The notes under the pieces: generated by a model
What the model was told of the DNA's origin: nothing
The model's database searches: none
Seen by the model: only the letters and a program-made list of their open reading frames with translations
Part shown: one piece after another, positions 53,583 through 63,651 of the stretch
Layout of the letters: every line of letters begins with the position of its first letter
Position numbering within the stretch: the first letter of the stretch is position 1
DNA from: Thiorhodovibrio winogradskyi
GTDB lineage: Bacteria; Pseudomonadota; Gammaproteobacteria; Chromatiales; Chromatiaceae
NCBI RefSeq assembly: GCF_036208045.1
Contig: NZ_CP121472.1
Coordinates: forward strand, 1,933,531 to 1,997,530
Direction of reading: 5' to 3'
DNA length: 64,000 nucleotides
Program-made: the position numbers and the translations under genes

Positions 53583-55013
53583 ATGCCTGAGTACCGAGCA
53601 ACAATATTAAACGCAGAAGATCGTTTCTGGGAGCGCTTCATTGATCTGGCGCGGACAAATGGCATTAAAGAAACGGCGATTCGCTGGCACGTTCACCGAG
53701 CCGAGCGCTATCTGAAGGCGTTTCCGGGAAAGCGACTAGCGCAACACACTGTCGATGATGTGACTGGCTACTTGGAAGAAGCAGGACGGTTAGGCAGACT
53801 CAAGGACTGGAAATTTGTTCAGACTGTCGATGCTATACAGAATCTGCTTGATACGGCGCGGGCGCCTGTCGCCGAGCAGGTCGATTGGGCGTTTTGGCGC
53901 GATTCGGCGCGGGCGTTGGACGCGGATCATCCGACTGTCGCGCGCGAGACGCTTCCCGCGGTCGCGGGCAAAACGGCTGATCAGCAGGTGTCAGGTTATG
54001 TATTCAAACGCAAGCAGAATGCGCCCTCGCCTTTGGATGCTGTTCGTGAAAGCCATCACACATTGCTTGAGCGCATGATCGCGGAAATTCGCCGGCGCAA
54101 ATATTCGATTCGCACCGAGCAGGCGTATGAAGCTTGGGTGTGCCGCTTTATTCTGTTCTGTGATAACCGTGATCCGGCTGATCTGGGGTCGGGTCGCCCG
54201 CGGGCCTTCCTCGAGGATTTGGCGGTGCGGGGCAATGTGTCGGCCAGTACGCAGAGCCAGGCGCTGAATGCCTTGGCGTTTTTCTACCAGCAGGTGCTGG
54301 GGCGATCACTGGACGACATGGCGGACTTTGTCCGCGCCAAGCGACCGAAACGGCTGCCGGTTGTATTGGAACGCTCCGAGGTCGCGCGATTGTTGGCTGG
54401 TATTGGGGGCACCCAGCACCTGATGGCGGCTTTGCTCTATGGCACGGGCATGCGGTTGATGGAGTGCGTGCGACTGCGGGTGCAGGATATTGACTTTCCC
54501 TATCATCAGATTTTGGTGCGCGATGGCAAGGGGCAGAAGGATAGAGTCGTGCCGTTGCCGGCGAAACTCGAGCAGCCCTTGCGGGAGCAACTGGAGAAGG
54601 TGCGTGACTTGCACGAGCAGGATTTGGTGCAAGGCTTTGGTGAAGTGTTCTTGCCGGATGCCTTGGCGCAAAAGTGGCCGAATGCACCGAAGGAGTGGAT
54701 TTGGCAATATGTGTTTCCGAGTGGTCGGCTGTCGGTGGACCCGCGCAGCGGCAAAATGCGTCGGCATCATGTGCATGAGAACGGATTACAGAAGGCGATC
54801 AAAGCAGCGGCCGAACGCGCTGGTATCGCGAAGCGGGTGAACTGTCATTGCCTGCGTCATTCTTTCGCGACCCATCTGTTGGAATCGGGCTATGACATTC
54901 GTACCGTGCAGGAGCTGTTGGGGCATGCGGATGTGTCGACGACCATGATCTATACCCATGTGCTCAATCGCGGTGGTCAGGGGGTGCGCAGTCCGCTGGA
55001 TGGATTGCTTTAG
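53583..55013 (+). CDS. intI: Integron integrase with N-terminal extension
   Basis: A 476-residue tyrosine recombinase. The part from about residue 160 matches integron integrases: core-binding domain with [19 protein letters not shown], and catalytic residues Arg291 ([13 protein letters not shown]), Lys near 316 ([11 protein letters not shown]), His422/Arg425 ([10 protein letters not shown]), His448 ([10 protein letters not shown]) and nucleophile Tyr457 (IYTHV). The IntI-specific insertion is present at about 353-385 ([20 protein letters not shown]). Residues 1-125 form an extra domain that itself looks like a SAM-like core-binding fold; usual IntI proteins are about 320-340 residues. It points away from the cassette array, as expected. 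Confidence 0.92.
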   Translation: MPEYRATILNAEDRFWERFIDLARTNGIKETAIRWHVHRAERYLKAFPGKRLAQHTVDDVTGYLEEAGRLGRLKDWKFVQTVDAIQNLLDTARAPVAEQVDWAFWRDSARALDADHPTVARETLPAVAGKTADQQVSGYVFKRKQNAPSPLDAVRESHHTLLERMIAEIRRRKYSIRTEQAYEAWVCRFILFCDNRDPADLGSGRPRAFLEDLAVRGNVSASTQSQALNALAFFYQQVLGRSLDDMADFVRAKRPKRLPVVLERSEVARLLAGIGGTQHLMAALLYGTGMRLMECVRLRVQDIDFPYHQILVRDGKGQKDRVVPLPAKLEQPLREQLEKVRDLHEQDLVQGFGEVFLPDALAQKWPNAPKEWIWQYVFPSGRLSVDPRSGKMRRHHVHENGLQKAIKAAAERAGIAKRVNCHCLRHSFATHLLESGYDIRTVQELLGHADVSTTMIYTHVLNRGGQGVRSPLDGLL

Positions 55014-55114
55014 GGGATTTGCGCGAAAACTCAGGTCAGCCACGCGCGGGGCGGGGCCAGGGAGATGATGCTGGTGCGGCAATCAAGATATTCATGTCCT
55101 TTAGGAACCGCACC

Positions 55115-55382
55115 CATGAGCAAAAATCTCATCAAGCCCCAGGTTTTTCTGCTCGCGCTGTTCTTGGTCGGTGTCAGCGCTGCCGCCTTGGCCGAAGCCC
55201 GGGGCTGGAGGCCGAGCGCATGATCGGGGTGGAAGAATGGCATCAAGTGAAAGCGTGGGGACAAGCCTTTTGTGTTCTCCAATATGAAAAGCGGCAAGGG
55301 TGTCGCCGAGATTGTCAGCTTGATTGAAACGCGGGGCATGCTGGAGGAGGCCCGTCTTTCTCATCCTGGGTCTTTCGCTTGA
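55115..55382 (+). pseudogene. Gene remnants, including a UreG C-terminus-like fragment
   Basis: 55115-55220 reads as a signal-peptide-like N-terminus (LIKPQVFLLALFLVGVSAAA) that stops after 35 codons. In another frame, 55263-55382 reads [20 protein letters not shown] and then IETRGMLEE to a stop, very like the end of the urease accessory GTPase UreG. Both are on the plus strand and neither forms a whole gene, so this looks like the debris of a deleted urease-type region beside the integrase. Confidence 0.5.
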
Positions 55383-55415
55383 TTGCTGAGTGCCGCCCGA
55401 GTAGCGGCGGATTCG

Positions 55416-56372
55416 TCAATCCTCCTGTCGGCGCAGGCCGTGGACGCTGAACAGTTGTGCGTCATCGGTCCAGACGCGGACTGACTCGAAGCCGGCGCGT
55501 CTTGCCAGGGCGTGAAAATCATCGATGCCGTACTTGTAGGAGCACTCAGTATGGATGCTCTCGCCTTCGCTGAAGCGGAAGGTTTCACCCGCGACCAGGA
55601 CGTCTTGGGGCGCGTTGCTGACCAGGTGCATTTCGATGCGACTGTCGTGCGGATTGAAGAAGGCGCTATGGTGAAAGGCAGCGGGGTCGAAGCTGCCCTC
55701 GAGTTCGCGGTTGATGCGGGTGAGCAGATTCAGGTTGAAGGCAGCGGTCACCCCGGCCGCGTCATTGTAGGCGGAATGAAGAATGTCCTCGGACTTGCGC
55801 AGATCGACGCCGATCAGCAAATGACCGCCGGGCCCCAGGAAGTCACCGACCCGGCGCAGAAAGGCCTCGGCATCGGCGGGCTCGAAGTTGCCGACCGAGG
55901 AGCCGGGAAAGAAGGCCGCGCGCGGCTGATCTGCCTCGCTGAGCGGCAGGTGGAAGGGGCGCGAATAGTCGGCGCAGGCGGCGCGGACCTCGATCTCCGG
56001 GAAGGCGGCGGCCAGGCTCTCGGCCGAGCGCAGCAGATGCTCGCGCGAGATGTCGACCGGGATGTAAACACGCGGGCGCAGCGCCTCAAGCAAGGTGCGG
56101 ATTTTCAGGCTGCTGCCGCTGCCTAGCTCGATCAGGACGACGTCATGACCGAGCAGCTCGGCCATCTCACCGCCGTATTGGCGCAGAATGCCGATCTCGG
56201 TGCGCGTCGGATAATACTCGGGCAGCTCGCAGATGGCGTCGAACAGCCGCGAGCCCGGCTCGTCGTAAAAGAACTTGGGCGGAATGCGCTTTTCAGGCAG
56301 CGCAAGTCCCCTCAGGACCTCGGCGCGAATGTCCGCGGGTTTGGGATGGTCGTCGAAAAAGCTGACATTCAT
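55416..56372 (-). CDS. egtD: L-histidine N-alpha-methyltransferase
   Basis: A 318-residue EgtD-family methyltransferase. The start at 56372 overlaps the egtB stop (ATGA), and the longer frame to 56954 is a shadow of egtB. Motifs include PKFFYDEPGSRLFDAICELPEYYPTRTE (in part), the SAM-binding ELGSGSSLKIRTLL, VDISREHLL, FFPGSSVGNFEP and LLIGVDLRKS. It trimethylates histidine to hercynine, the first step of ergothioneine synthesis. It is the second gene of egtB-egtD. Confidence 0.92.
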   Translation of the reverse strand: MNVSFFDDHPKPADIRAEVLRGLALPEKRIPPKFFYDEPGSRLFDAICELPEYYPTRTEIGILRQYGGEMAELLGHDVVLIELGSGSSLKIRTLLEALRPRVYIPVDISREHLLRSAESLAAAFPEIEVRAACADYSRPFHLPLSEADQPRAAFFPGSSVGNFEPADAEAFLRRVGDFLGPGGHLLIGVDLRKSEDILHSAYNDAAGVTAAFNLNLLTRINRELEGSFDPAAFHHSAFFNPHDSRIEMHLVSNAPQDVLVAGETFRFSEGESIHTECSYKYGIDDFHALARRAGFESVRVWTDDAQLFSVHGLRRQED

Positions 56373-57688
56373 GCCGACCTTCCTTGGGTTGTTCCAAGAT
56401 CGTCCGAAGTGGTGCCTCCATCGACGCCATCGGCCAGGCGTAGACTGCTGAACTGCCAACGTTCGTGGGGGTAGAAAAAGTTGCGATAGCTCGGGCGCAG
56501 GTGATCGCCTGAGGTGGCGCAGGAGCCGCCGCGCAGCACCATCTGATTGCACATGAACTTGCCGTTGTACTCGCCGATGGCACCGGCGGCTGGGCGATAG
56601 CCGGGATAGGGCAGATAGGCCGAGCCGGTCCATTCCCAACAGTCGCCATAGAGCTGGCTGAGCGCGCCCACATCGGCAGCGCGTGGATGCAGACGTCCGG
56701 CGTCGGCAAACTCGCCGGCGATTGGCCGGCTGGCCGCGGCATGCTCCCATTCGGCCTCGCTTGGCAGGCGTTTGCCGGTCCAGCGCGCATAGGCCTCGGC
56801 CTCGTAGTAGCTCAGATGACAGACGGGCAGGGCCGGGCGCAGGGATATCAGACCAGCCAGGGTCATCTCGTGCCAGGCGCCGTCGATTTTTTCCCAGTAA
56901 AGCGGTGCTTGCCAGCCCTGTTGCTTGATCACTGTCCAGGCGTCGGATAGCCAAATGGCGGGATTGGTGTAAGCGCCATCCTCGATGAACTCGAGATACT
57001 CGCTATTGGTGACGAGGCGATTGGCAAGCCGATAGGGCGCGAGCCAAGTCTGGTGGCGTGGGTGCTCGTTGTCGTAAGAGAAGCCATCGCCGGTGGCACC
57101 AATCTCGGTCATGCCACCCTCGAGGGTGGTGAAGGTCAGGGGTACCGCCTGCTCGGGCGCGCTGATGTCGAGATCGGCACGGTAGGCTGGACGAAGGGGG
57201 TTTAAGGCCAGGTGGTGCTTGATGTCCGTTAGCAGCAGTTCTTGATGTTGCTGCTCGTGATTCAGGCCGATCAGGATGCGCTCCAGCGCCAGTGGCCAGT
57301 CGCTCTCGTCGCACTCAGTGATCAATGCTTGCATCGCTTGATCGACGTGCTTGCGATAGTCATAGACCTCCGCCACTGTCGGGCGGGAGAGTAGTCCGCG
57401 TTTGGCGCGTGGCCAGAAGCCGCTCTCGGTCTGCTCGTAGTAGGAGTTGAACAGGTGATCGAAGCGCGCATGAAACACCTGATAGCCGGGCAGCAGCGGA
57501 CGGAGCAGAAAGTTCTCGAAGAACCAGGACACATGGGCAATGTGCCATTTCGGTGGGCTGGCCTCGACCGCGGTTTGCAGTCCGTAGTCCTCGATGGCCA
57601 GGGGTTCGCAAAGCTGCTCGGAAAAGGAGCGGACCAGCAGGTACGAGTGCGCGAGTTGCTCGCGTGTGGGATGGGCGACTGTGTGCAT
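56369..57688 (-). CDS. egtB: Hercynylcysteine sulfoxide synthase-type protein EgtB
   Basis: A 439-residue protein with an N-terminal DinB-like domain holding the non-haem iron His residues (PPKWHIAHVSWFFEN and GLNHEQQHQELLLTDIKHH in part) and a C-terminal formylglycine-generating-enzyme-like domain (LEGGMTEIGATG, KRLPSEAEWEHAA, WEWTGSAYLPYPGY and LRGGSCATS). EgtB uses O2 and iron to join a thiol donor to hercynine. The C-S lyase step (egtE) is not in the window. It is transcribed with egtD. Confidence 0.92.
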   Translation of the reverse strand: MHTVAHPTREQLAHSYLLVRSFSEQLCEPLAIEDYGLQTAVEASPPKWHIAHVSWFFENFLLRPLLPGYQVFHARFDHLFNSYYEQTESGFWPRAKRGLLSRPTVAEVYDYRKHVDQAMQALITECDESDWPLALERILIGLNHEQQHQELLLTDIKHHLALNPLRPAYRADLDISAPEQAVPLTFTTLEGGMTEIGATGDGFSYDNEHPRHQTWLAPYRLANRLVTNSEYLEFIEDGAYTNPAIWLSDAWTVIKQQGWQAPLYWEKIDGAWHEMTLAGLISLRPALPVCHLSYYEAEAYARWTGKRLPSEAEWEHAAASRPIAGEFADAGRLHPRAADVGALSQLYGDCWEWTGSAYLPYPGYRPAAGAIGEYNGKFMCNQMVLRGGSCATSGDHLRPSYRNFFYPHERWQFSSLRLADGVDGGTTSDDLGTTQGRSA

Positions 57689-57937
57689 GAAAAGCTCTTG
57701 ATCGGCCAGGAAAATTGATAGAGACCGCCACCGAAAGGGTGCGGGCTGACTGGTTGAAGCAGGACAAAATGCGGCATTTTACCCGATAAGCAACCCCGAG
57801 GGCCGTGTTGAATCGACACTGACCAGGTTTGTGGGCGCCAGCATCATTGATGGTCATGCAGATGATGTAGGGGGGCTTCCGAGACGAGGCTCTTGCGCTG
57901 GACGATCGCGGCTGACAGCGCCGTATGATCAAGTCTG
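57689..57937. other. Intergenic region upstream of egtB
   Basis: 249 nt between egtB and the end of trkA, both on the minus strand. It should hold the egtBD promoter and possibly a trkA terminator. No repeat or RNA gene is evident. Confidence 0.5.
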
Positions 57938-59311
57938 TTAGAAAAAGGTAACGCCCACCTGAAACAGCTTTTCGACCTCGGGAACGCGCTGGCGATCCTG
58001 AATGAACAGAATGACGTGATCGTCGGATTCGATGACTAGGTCGTGGTGGGCAATCAGCACCTGGTTACCGCGCACGATGGCGCCGATGGTGGTGCCCTTG
58101 GGTAGGCGGATGTCTTCGATTGGGCGGCCGACAACTTTGCTTGAGTTGGCGTCCCCATGGGCAATGGCCTCGATGCCTTCAGCTACCCCGCGGCGGAGCG
58201 AGTGGACCATGACCACGTCGCCACGGCGCACGTGGCGCAGCAGGCTGCCAATGGTGGCTTGCTGCGGAGAGATGGCGATGTCGATGGGGCCGCTTTGCAC
58301 CAGATCCACATAGGCCGGGCGGTTGATCAGCGCCATGGCCTTGCGCGCGCCCAGGCGCTTGGCAAGCATGGCGGAGAGGATATTGGCCTCGTCGTCGTTG
58401 GTCACTGCGCAGAATACATCGGTATCGGCGACGTTCTCCTCCAGCAGCAGCTCTTCATCGGCCGCGTCGCCATGCAGCACAATGGTGCGCTCTAGTGTTT
58501 CGGCAATCTGGCGGCAGCGGGCGAGGTCGCGCTCAATGACCTTGACGCGGTAGTGCGGCTCGAGTGCACGTGCGAGCCGTGTGCCAATGTTCCCGCCGCC
58601 GGCAAAGATCAGGCGTTTGTAGGGCTTTTCCAGCCGTCTGAGCTCGCTCATCACCGAGCGGATGTGCTTGGGCGCGGCGATGAAAAAGACCTCGTCATCG
58701 GCCTCGATCACTGTGTCGCCTTCGGGATGAATGGCCCTGTCCTGGCGGTAGATGGCGGCAACTCGGCTCTCGATATGCGGCATGTGATCGCGCAGCGTGC
58801 GCAGCTCGTGACCGACCAGTGGGCCTCCGTAGTAGGCGCGTACCGCGACCAGGCGCACGCGCCCCTCGGCGAAATCCGTCACCTGCAGAGCGCCCGGGTG
58901 TTCGATCAAGCGCATCACATAGTCAGTGACCAGCTGTTCCGGGCTAATGCGCACATCGATGGGAAAGGCGCTGCCGTCGAAAAGCTTTTCCTGCTCCAAA
59001 AAACTTGGCGCGCGCACCCGGGCAATCTTGGTGGGTGTGTGAAAGAGTGTATAGGCCACCTGGCAGGCGACCATGTTGGTTTCGTCGCTGTTGGTGACGG
59101 CGATGATCATGTCGGCATCCTCCGCGCCGGCGCGCGTGAGCACGTCCGGATGGGCGCCATGACCCTCAAGGGTGCGCAGGTCGAAGCGATCCTGCAGTTC
59201 GCGCAGGCGGATGGGGTCGAGGTCGACCACTGTGATGTCGTTCGCTTCGTTGACCAGATTGGCCGCGACCGAGCTGCCGACCTGGCCGGCGCCTAGGATG
59301 ATGATTTTCAC
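57938..59311 (-). CDS. trkA: Trk potassium transport NAD-binding protein TrkA
   Basis: A 457-residue peripheral membrane protein with two RCK (TrkA_N plus TrkA_C) repeats. The first Rossmann motif is [18 protein letters not shown] at the N-terminus, and the second is [18 protein letters not shown] near 232. The acidic ends of the nucleotide-binding strands (VVDLDP; VIERDL) are in place. It gates the TrkH/TrkG K+ channel in response to NAD(H)/ATP. The start overlaps the ntrX-like stop by ATGA, an order often seen in gammaproteobacteria. Confidence 0.94.
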   Translation of the reverse strand: MKIIILGAGQVGSSVAANLVNEANDITVVDLDPIRLRELQDRFDLRTLEGHGAHPDVLTRAGAEDADMIIAVTNSDETNMVACQVAYTLFHTPTKIARVRAPSFLEQEKLFDGSAFPIDVRISPEQLVTDYVMRLIEHPGALQVTDFAEGRVRLVAVRAYYGGPLVGHELRTLRDHMPHIESRVAAIYRQDRAIHPEGDTVIEADDEVFFIAAPKHIRSVMSELRRLEKPYKRLIFAGGGNIGTRLARALEPHYRVKVIERDLARCRQIAETLERTIVLHGDAADEELLLEENVADTDVFCAVTNDDEANILSAMLAKRLGARKAMALINRPAYVDLVQSGPIDIAISPQQATIGSLLRHVRRGDVVMVHSLRRGVAEGIEAIAHGDANSSKVVGRPIEDIRLPKGTTIGAIVRGNQVLIAHHDLVIESDDHVILFIQDRQRVPEVEKLFQVGVTFF

Positions 59312-60678
59312 CGCCGCTCCTTGATCTCGATGCCCAGCGAGCGCAGTTTACGGTACAGATGGGTGCGCTCCATGCCGGCCTCCTTGGCCATTTTGCTGAC
59401 ATTGCCGTTGTGCTTTTCGAGTTGGTAGTCGAGGTAGGCTTTCTCGAACAACTCGCGTGCCTGGCGCAATGGCTGGTCGAAGGAGACCATGCCCTCGACT
59501 GGTTGGACTGAGACAACGGGCGTGTTGCCTAGCGCGGCTTCAACCTCGCTTAAGGTGATTTCATCACCGGCGCCGAGGATGAGTAGCCGCTGAACTAGGT
59601 TTTTCAGTTCGCGGATATTGCCGGGCCAGCTGTAGTTGCGTAAAAAATTTTGCGCGCCAACGCTAAAGCGGCGGTAGCTGAGTTTTTCATGCGCGGCAAA
59701 GAAATCGACATAGTGGTTGAGCAGGTCGGGGATGTCTTCCGGATGTTCGCGCAGCGGTGGGATGTGTAGTGGAACGACATTGAGATGATAGAAAAGATCC
59801 TCGCGAAAATGGCCGGACTGGACATCTTCCTTGAGATCGCGTTGAGTGGCGGCAACAATGCGCACATCGATGGGGACCGGCTCGCTGCCGGCGACGCGCA
59901 GAAAGGAACCGGTATCGAGCGCGCCGAGCAACTGTCCCTGGGCTTCAAGGTCCATGTCGGCCACCTCGTCAAGGAGCAGGGTGCCACCCGCGGCCTGTTC
60001 CAGGCTGCCATAGTGAATGCGCCCGTTTTCCTCGCTGCCGAAGAGTTCGCGCGCGGCATTGCCGCGGGTGAGGGCCGAGGTACCCAAATCGACAAAGGGG
60101 CGTTCCTTGCGCCCGCTCTGGGAGTGCAAGAAGCGCGCGAAGGTCTCGCGCCCGGAGCCGGGCTCGCCGGTGATGAGTACCCAGGTGTCGTGTTGGGCGA
60201 TGCGCTTGACCTGCTCGCGCAGGCGTTGCATGACGGCCGAGCGTCCGACAGGCTCGTGCACCAGGGGCGTGCGTCGGCGCAGACCGACGTTTTCTTTGAC
60301 CAGCTTGTCGGCCTCGAGCGCGCGCTCCACGGTGAGTAGCAGCTTGGCCATGGACAGCGGCTTTTCCAGGAAGTCATAGGCGCCGAGTCGGGTGGCCTCG
60401 ACCGCCGTCTCCACGGTGCCGTGGCCGGACATCATGATGATGGGGCAGGGCAGGCCATCGCCGTCCTCGGCCCATTCCTTCAGTAGGCTGATGCCGTCGA
60501 GATCGGGCATCCAGATGTCGAGCAGCATGAGGTCCGGGCGGCGCTCGCGCAGCGCGTGACGGGCGGCCTCGGCATTCTCGGCGGCGATGACGACAAAGCC
60601 TTCATCCTCAAGAATGTCCTTGACCGTCTCGCGGATATCGGGCTCGTCGTCGACAACAAAAATGTGGTGCGCGCTCAT
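59308..60678 (-). CDS. NtrX-like response regulator with degenerate AAA+ domain
   Basis: 456 residues from ATG 60678, which overlaps the sensor kinase stop; the longer frame is rejected. The receiver has Asp54 in [11 protein letters not shown]. The AAA+ domain of sigma-54 activators follows, but Walker A reads GEPGSGRE (171-178), with Arg in place of the usual Lys, and the GAFTGA loop that contacts sigma-54 is absent: after ELFGSEENG the sequence goes directly to [10 protein letters not shown]. Walker [10 protein letters not shown] is kept. A Fis-type HTH ends the protein ([19 protein letters not shown]). It probably binds DNA under control of its kinase without activating sigma-54 in the standard way. 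Confidence 0.88.
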   Translation of the reverse strand: MSAHHIFVVDDEPDIRETVKDILEDEGFVVIAAENAEAARHALRERRPDLMLLDIWMPDLDGISLLKEWAEDGDGLPCPIIMMSGHGTVETAVEATRLGAYDFLEKPLSMAKLLLTVERALEADKLVKENVGLRRRTPLVHEPVGRSAVMQRLREQVKRIAQHDTWVLITGEPGSGRETFARFLHSQSGRKERPFVDLGTSALTRGNAARELFGSEENGRIHYGSLEQAAGGTLLLDEVADMDLEAQGQLLGALDTGSFLRVAGSEPVPIDVRIVAATQRDLKEDVQSGHFREDLFYHLNVVPLHIPPLREHPEDIPDLLNHYVDFFAAHEKLSYRRFSVGAQNFLRNYSWPGNIRELKNLVQRLLILGAGDEITLSEVEAALGNTPVVSVQPVEGMVSFDQPLRQARELFEKAYLDYQLEKHNGNVSKMAKEAGMERTHLYRKLRSLGIEIKERR

Positions 60679-62972
60679 GGTGTCTCCGCGGACGTTGGCG
60701 GTGGTGCCGCGATTGAAGCAGGTGTTGGTGACTGGGCCGGCGCGGCGGCTTTTTGGGTGGAGGGGGCGGATGTTGCCGCGCTGGGGCTGGCGTTTGAGAC
60801 CGGGGCCTCGCGCGGTCCCGGCTCCCGCCACACTGGAATCTGGGCGCGGATTCGTGCGCCTTGCGGCGTATTCTGCGCCACAATGATACCGCCATGTTCC
60901 TCGATGATCTTCTTGACGATTGCCAGTCCGAGGCCGGTGCCCTTGGTCTTGCTGGTGACATAGGGCTCGAAGGCGTTTTCCAGCAGGTCTTGGTGAAATC
61001 CTTCGCCATTATCCTCGACATCAATCATGACGGCGGGATTCTCAAGGTCATGGCGAATGCTGGAGCGCACTATGATCCGAGGCTCCGCGGTGGTTTCCAG
61101 TGCCTCGATCGCGTTTTTGAGCAGATTGTGCATGACCTGTCGCAAGCGTTTGGAATCACCGCGAATGCGCGCCCCCGTTGCTTGGAGTTGTGCCTCAATG
61201 GGCGCGGCCCCGCCGCGATAGAGTTCGAGGACATCGCGGATGAGCGCATCGATCTCGAAGGGCTCGTGCTGAATCTCTGGGGAACGCGCGTAGCTGCTGA
61301 AGTCGTTCACCATGGCCTTCATGGCCTCGACCTGTGCCACGATAGTGGTGGTTGAGCGGTCAACGATGCGGGCATCTTGTTCGTCGAGTTTTTTCAGCAG
61401 TTTGTGGCGCAGGCGCTCGGCCGAGAGCTGGATCGGGGTGAGCGGATTCTTGATTTCATGAGCCAGACGTCTCGCCACTTCGGCCCAGGCGGCATCGCGC
61501 TGGGCGCGGATGAGTTCGGTGATGTCGTCGAACACCAGCACATAGCCGCTTGCCTCGGTGCCAGAGACCGGCAGCCGGCTGCCGCGGCACATCAGCACCT
61601 GGCGCCCCTCGCCACCGAAGAGGGTCACTTGCTCGCGCCAATCGGCCGTCTTGGTGAACTGCCGTCTCAGGGTCTCCGCCCAGTGACCGAGCCAGGGGTG
61701 CCGGGATTCGAGCTCATCAAGCGATGGCGAGTCCTCGAGCGGCGGCCCCAGGCGCAGAATCCGCCGAGCGGCCGGGTTGCTGGTGGTGAGACGGAGTTCC
61801 TGATCGAACGCCAGCACGCCCGAGGACAGGCGCCCCAAGACAGTTTGCAGATAGGCGCGTTGCTCTTCCACCTCCTGTTGGCTGCGGGCGGCGGCATCGC
61901 GTGCCTGTGCCACCCTTTGGGTCATGGCGTTGAAGGACGAAACCAGAAAGGCAAGTTCATCATCATGCGTGGGCAGGGGGAGTTGCTGGTCGTAGTCGCC
62001 CGAGGCGACTGCCCGGGTCCCACGCGCGATATCGGCGATGGGTGCCACCAGCCGCCGCGCGGTGCGAAAAGCCGCCAGCAGCGCCGCCATCAGGCCGAAC
62101 ACCAGCACCAGGGAGAGCGTCAGGGAAAAGCTGAATTTCAGCGATTTGCGCAGATAGGACAGCTCGGTGTAGCGGTTATAAGCGTCCTCGAGCTGCGCGG
62201 CTAGTTCGCTGATGCGCGCGGAGGTGGGGAAAATGGCCTGCAGAATCAGGGGACGGGCGCGGGGATCGTTGACCAGCACGCGGATTTGGAGTTGATTGTC
62301 CTGGGTCGTCTCGAGTCCGACATAGTCCTCGCCCGCGCGAACGCTTTGCATCAGCTTGCGCTCGGGCTGATCCGGCACCAGCTGGATCGGATCGTCATTG
62401 GCGGTGCCCATGACCTTGCCCGAGGCATCAAAGACGGTCAGCTCCTGGGCGCCGGCCTGGCGGCGTAATTGCCCAAGCGACAGCGTCAGCGCCGTGGTCG
62501 AGCGATCCTCAATGCCGGCGAGTAATTGCGTCGCATAGCGCATCATCACCCGCTGGTTGAGATCAAGCGAGGCTTGATTGAGCGTGATGGCGTTCTCCAT
62601 CGCCTGGTCGATCTCGACATCGAACCAGCTGTCAATGCCGCGCAGCAGAAAGCCGAGGGAGTAGTAATAAACCACCCCGACCGGCAGCAGGGAGATGAGG
62701 GCAAAGAGCGCCAGCATGCGCGCGGTCAGACGCGAGCCTGCGGCTTGGCGGCGATAGCCCCCGATCAAGCGGATAATGCTGACCACCACGGTGACGGCCA
62801 GCACCATGAGCCCGATTAGAACCAGAAACAGCAGAGGCACGAAAATGCGGCTCAGGCTCTCGGAGTTCTGGACCGCGTTGCTCATCAGGTCGAGCGCCAC
62901 CAGCAGCACCAGCAGCAGGGCGCCGATACCGATGGTGCCGGTTGGAATCAGGCGTGGGCGCTTGCGGGCCAT
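60675..62972 (-). CDS. NtrY-like membrane sensor histidine kinase
   Basis: 765 residues from ATG 62972. Several N-terminal transmembrane helices (about 10-30, 42-68 and 85-108) precede a periplasmic region of about 180 residues, closed by a helix near 300. A HAMP domain (FRTARRLVAPIADIARGTRAV in part), a PAS domain (about 385-495), HisKA with RRLAHEIKNPLTPIQLSAER (phospho-His near 518) and HATPase_c with NLLKNAIEAL, DNGEGF and [11 protein letters not shown] follow. A Pro/Ala-rich tail of about 50 residues ends the protein. It pairs with the NtrX-like regulator (ATGA overlap). Nitrogen or redox sensing is known for relatives; the signal here is unknown. Confidence 0.9.
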   Translation of the reverse strand: MARKRPRLIPTGTIGIGALLLVLLVALDLMSNAVQNSESLSRIFVPLLFLVLIGLMVLAVTVVVSIIRLIGGYRRQAAGSRLTARMLALFALISLLPVGVVYYYSLGFLLRGIDSWFDVEIDQAMENAITLNQASLDLNQRVMMRYATQLLAGIEDRSTTALTLSLGQLRRQAGAQELTVFDASGKVMGTANDDPIQLVPDQPERKLMQSVRAGEDYVGLETTQDNQLQIRVLVNDPRARPLILQAIFPTSARISELAAQLEDAYNRYTELSYLRKSLKFSFSLTLSLVLVFGLMAALLAAFRTARRLVAPIADIARGTRAVASGDYDQQLPLPTHDDELAFLVSSFNAMTQRVAQARDAAARSQQEVEEQRAYLQTVLGRLSSGVLAFDQELRLTTSNPAARRILRLGPPLEDSPSLDELESRHPWLGHWAETLRRQFTKTADWREQVTLFGGEGRQVLMCRGSRLPVSGTEASGYVLVFDDITELIRAQRDAAWAEVARRLAHEIKNPLTPIQLSAERLRHKLLKKLDEQDARIVDRSTTTIVAQVEAMKAMVNDFSSYARSPEIQHEPFEIDALIRDVLELYRGGAAPIEAQLQATGARIRGDSKRLRQVMHNLLKNAIEALETTAEPRIIVRSSIRHDLENPAVMIDVEDNGEGFHQDLLENAFEPYVTSKTKGTGLGLAIVKKIIEEHGGIIVAQNTPQGARIRAQIPVWREPGPREAPVSNASPSAATSAPSTQKAAAPAQSPTPASIAAPPPTSAETP

Positions 62973-62997
62973 GGCGGAGACTGGGTGCTCGGCCAGT

Positions 62998-63651
62998 TCA
63001 GGGCCGCAGCGGCCAGCGCGTCCAGTCGCTGGCCTGCTTCCAGGCAGGATGCAGATAGGCCGTGGGCCGCAGTGGCAGCGGCAGGCGTTCGACATCGAGC
63101 GAGACGCGAATCTGTACCTGGTAGTCGATGCCAGGCTCCAGGCGGCCGCGATCAAGCAGGTGGAGATCGCGGATGTCACCCAGGGCATCAATGGCCGCGT
63201 CGCGGCTGACATAGCTGCGCCCGTCGGTGCCGGGCAGTTGGGTGACCAGATAGGACTCCGACAGCGGCTTGAAGCGGATGCGGTAGCGGAAAGACTGATC
63301 GACCAGACTGTCGGTCCAGAGCCTGGCCTTGTCCGGGCGCACGCGCACATGCACGACCAGGGTCAGGGGCACGCCATTGCTGAGTGCTTCGAGCGCCTTG
63401 TCGCTAAACCGATAATCAATGCGGGCGTCGAGCATGAAATGGTCGTCCTCGAGCCGGGTGCTGGCCTCGAGCACTTTGAAATCGGCGCTGGCGGGGATAG
63501 GCGCGCTGAGCGCGGAGAAGACGCTTAGCAGGACAAGCGCTCGGATGAGCAGGTGGATGATTGGCCGCTTTTGCCCACGAGCGCGGGCGCGATTCCGGTT
63601 CGCGCGGGTGCTAGCCAAAGGGGTCTGCATTTGTGCCTGTGTGTCTTTCAT
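62998..63651 (-). CDS. DUF4390 exported protein
   Basis: A 217-residue protein with a basic n-region and hydrophobic segment ([20 protein letters not shown]) giving a signal peptide or anchor. The mature domain begins [20 protein letters not shown] and contains the beta-rich DUF4390 pattern ([37 protein letters not shown]). It sits between rsmB and the NtrY-like kinase, its usual place in gammaproteobacteria. Its start overlaps the rsmB stop by ATGA. Its function is unknown; it may assist the membrane kinase. Confidence 0.87.
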   Translation of the reverse strand: MKDTQAQMQTPLASTRANRNRARARGQKRPIIHLLIRALVLLSVFSALSAPIPASADFKVLEASTRLEDDHFMLDARIDYRFSDKALEALSNGVPLTLVVHVRVRPDKARLWTDSLVDQSFRYRIRFKPLSESYLVTQLPGTDGRSYVSRDAAIDALGDIRDLHLLDRGRLEPGIDYQVQIRVSLDVERLPLPLRPTAYLHPAWKQASDWTRWPLRP

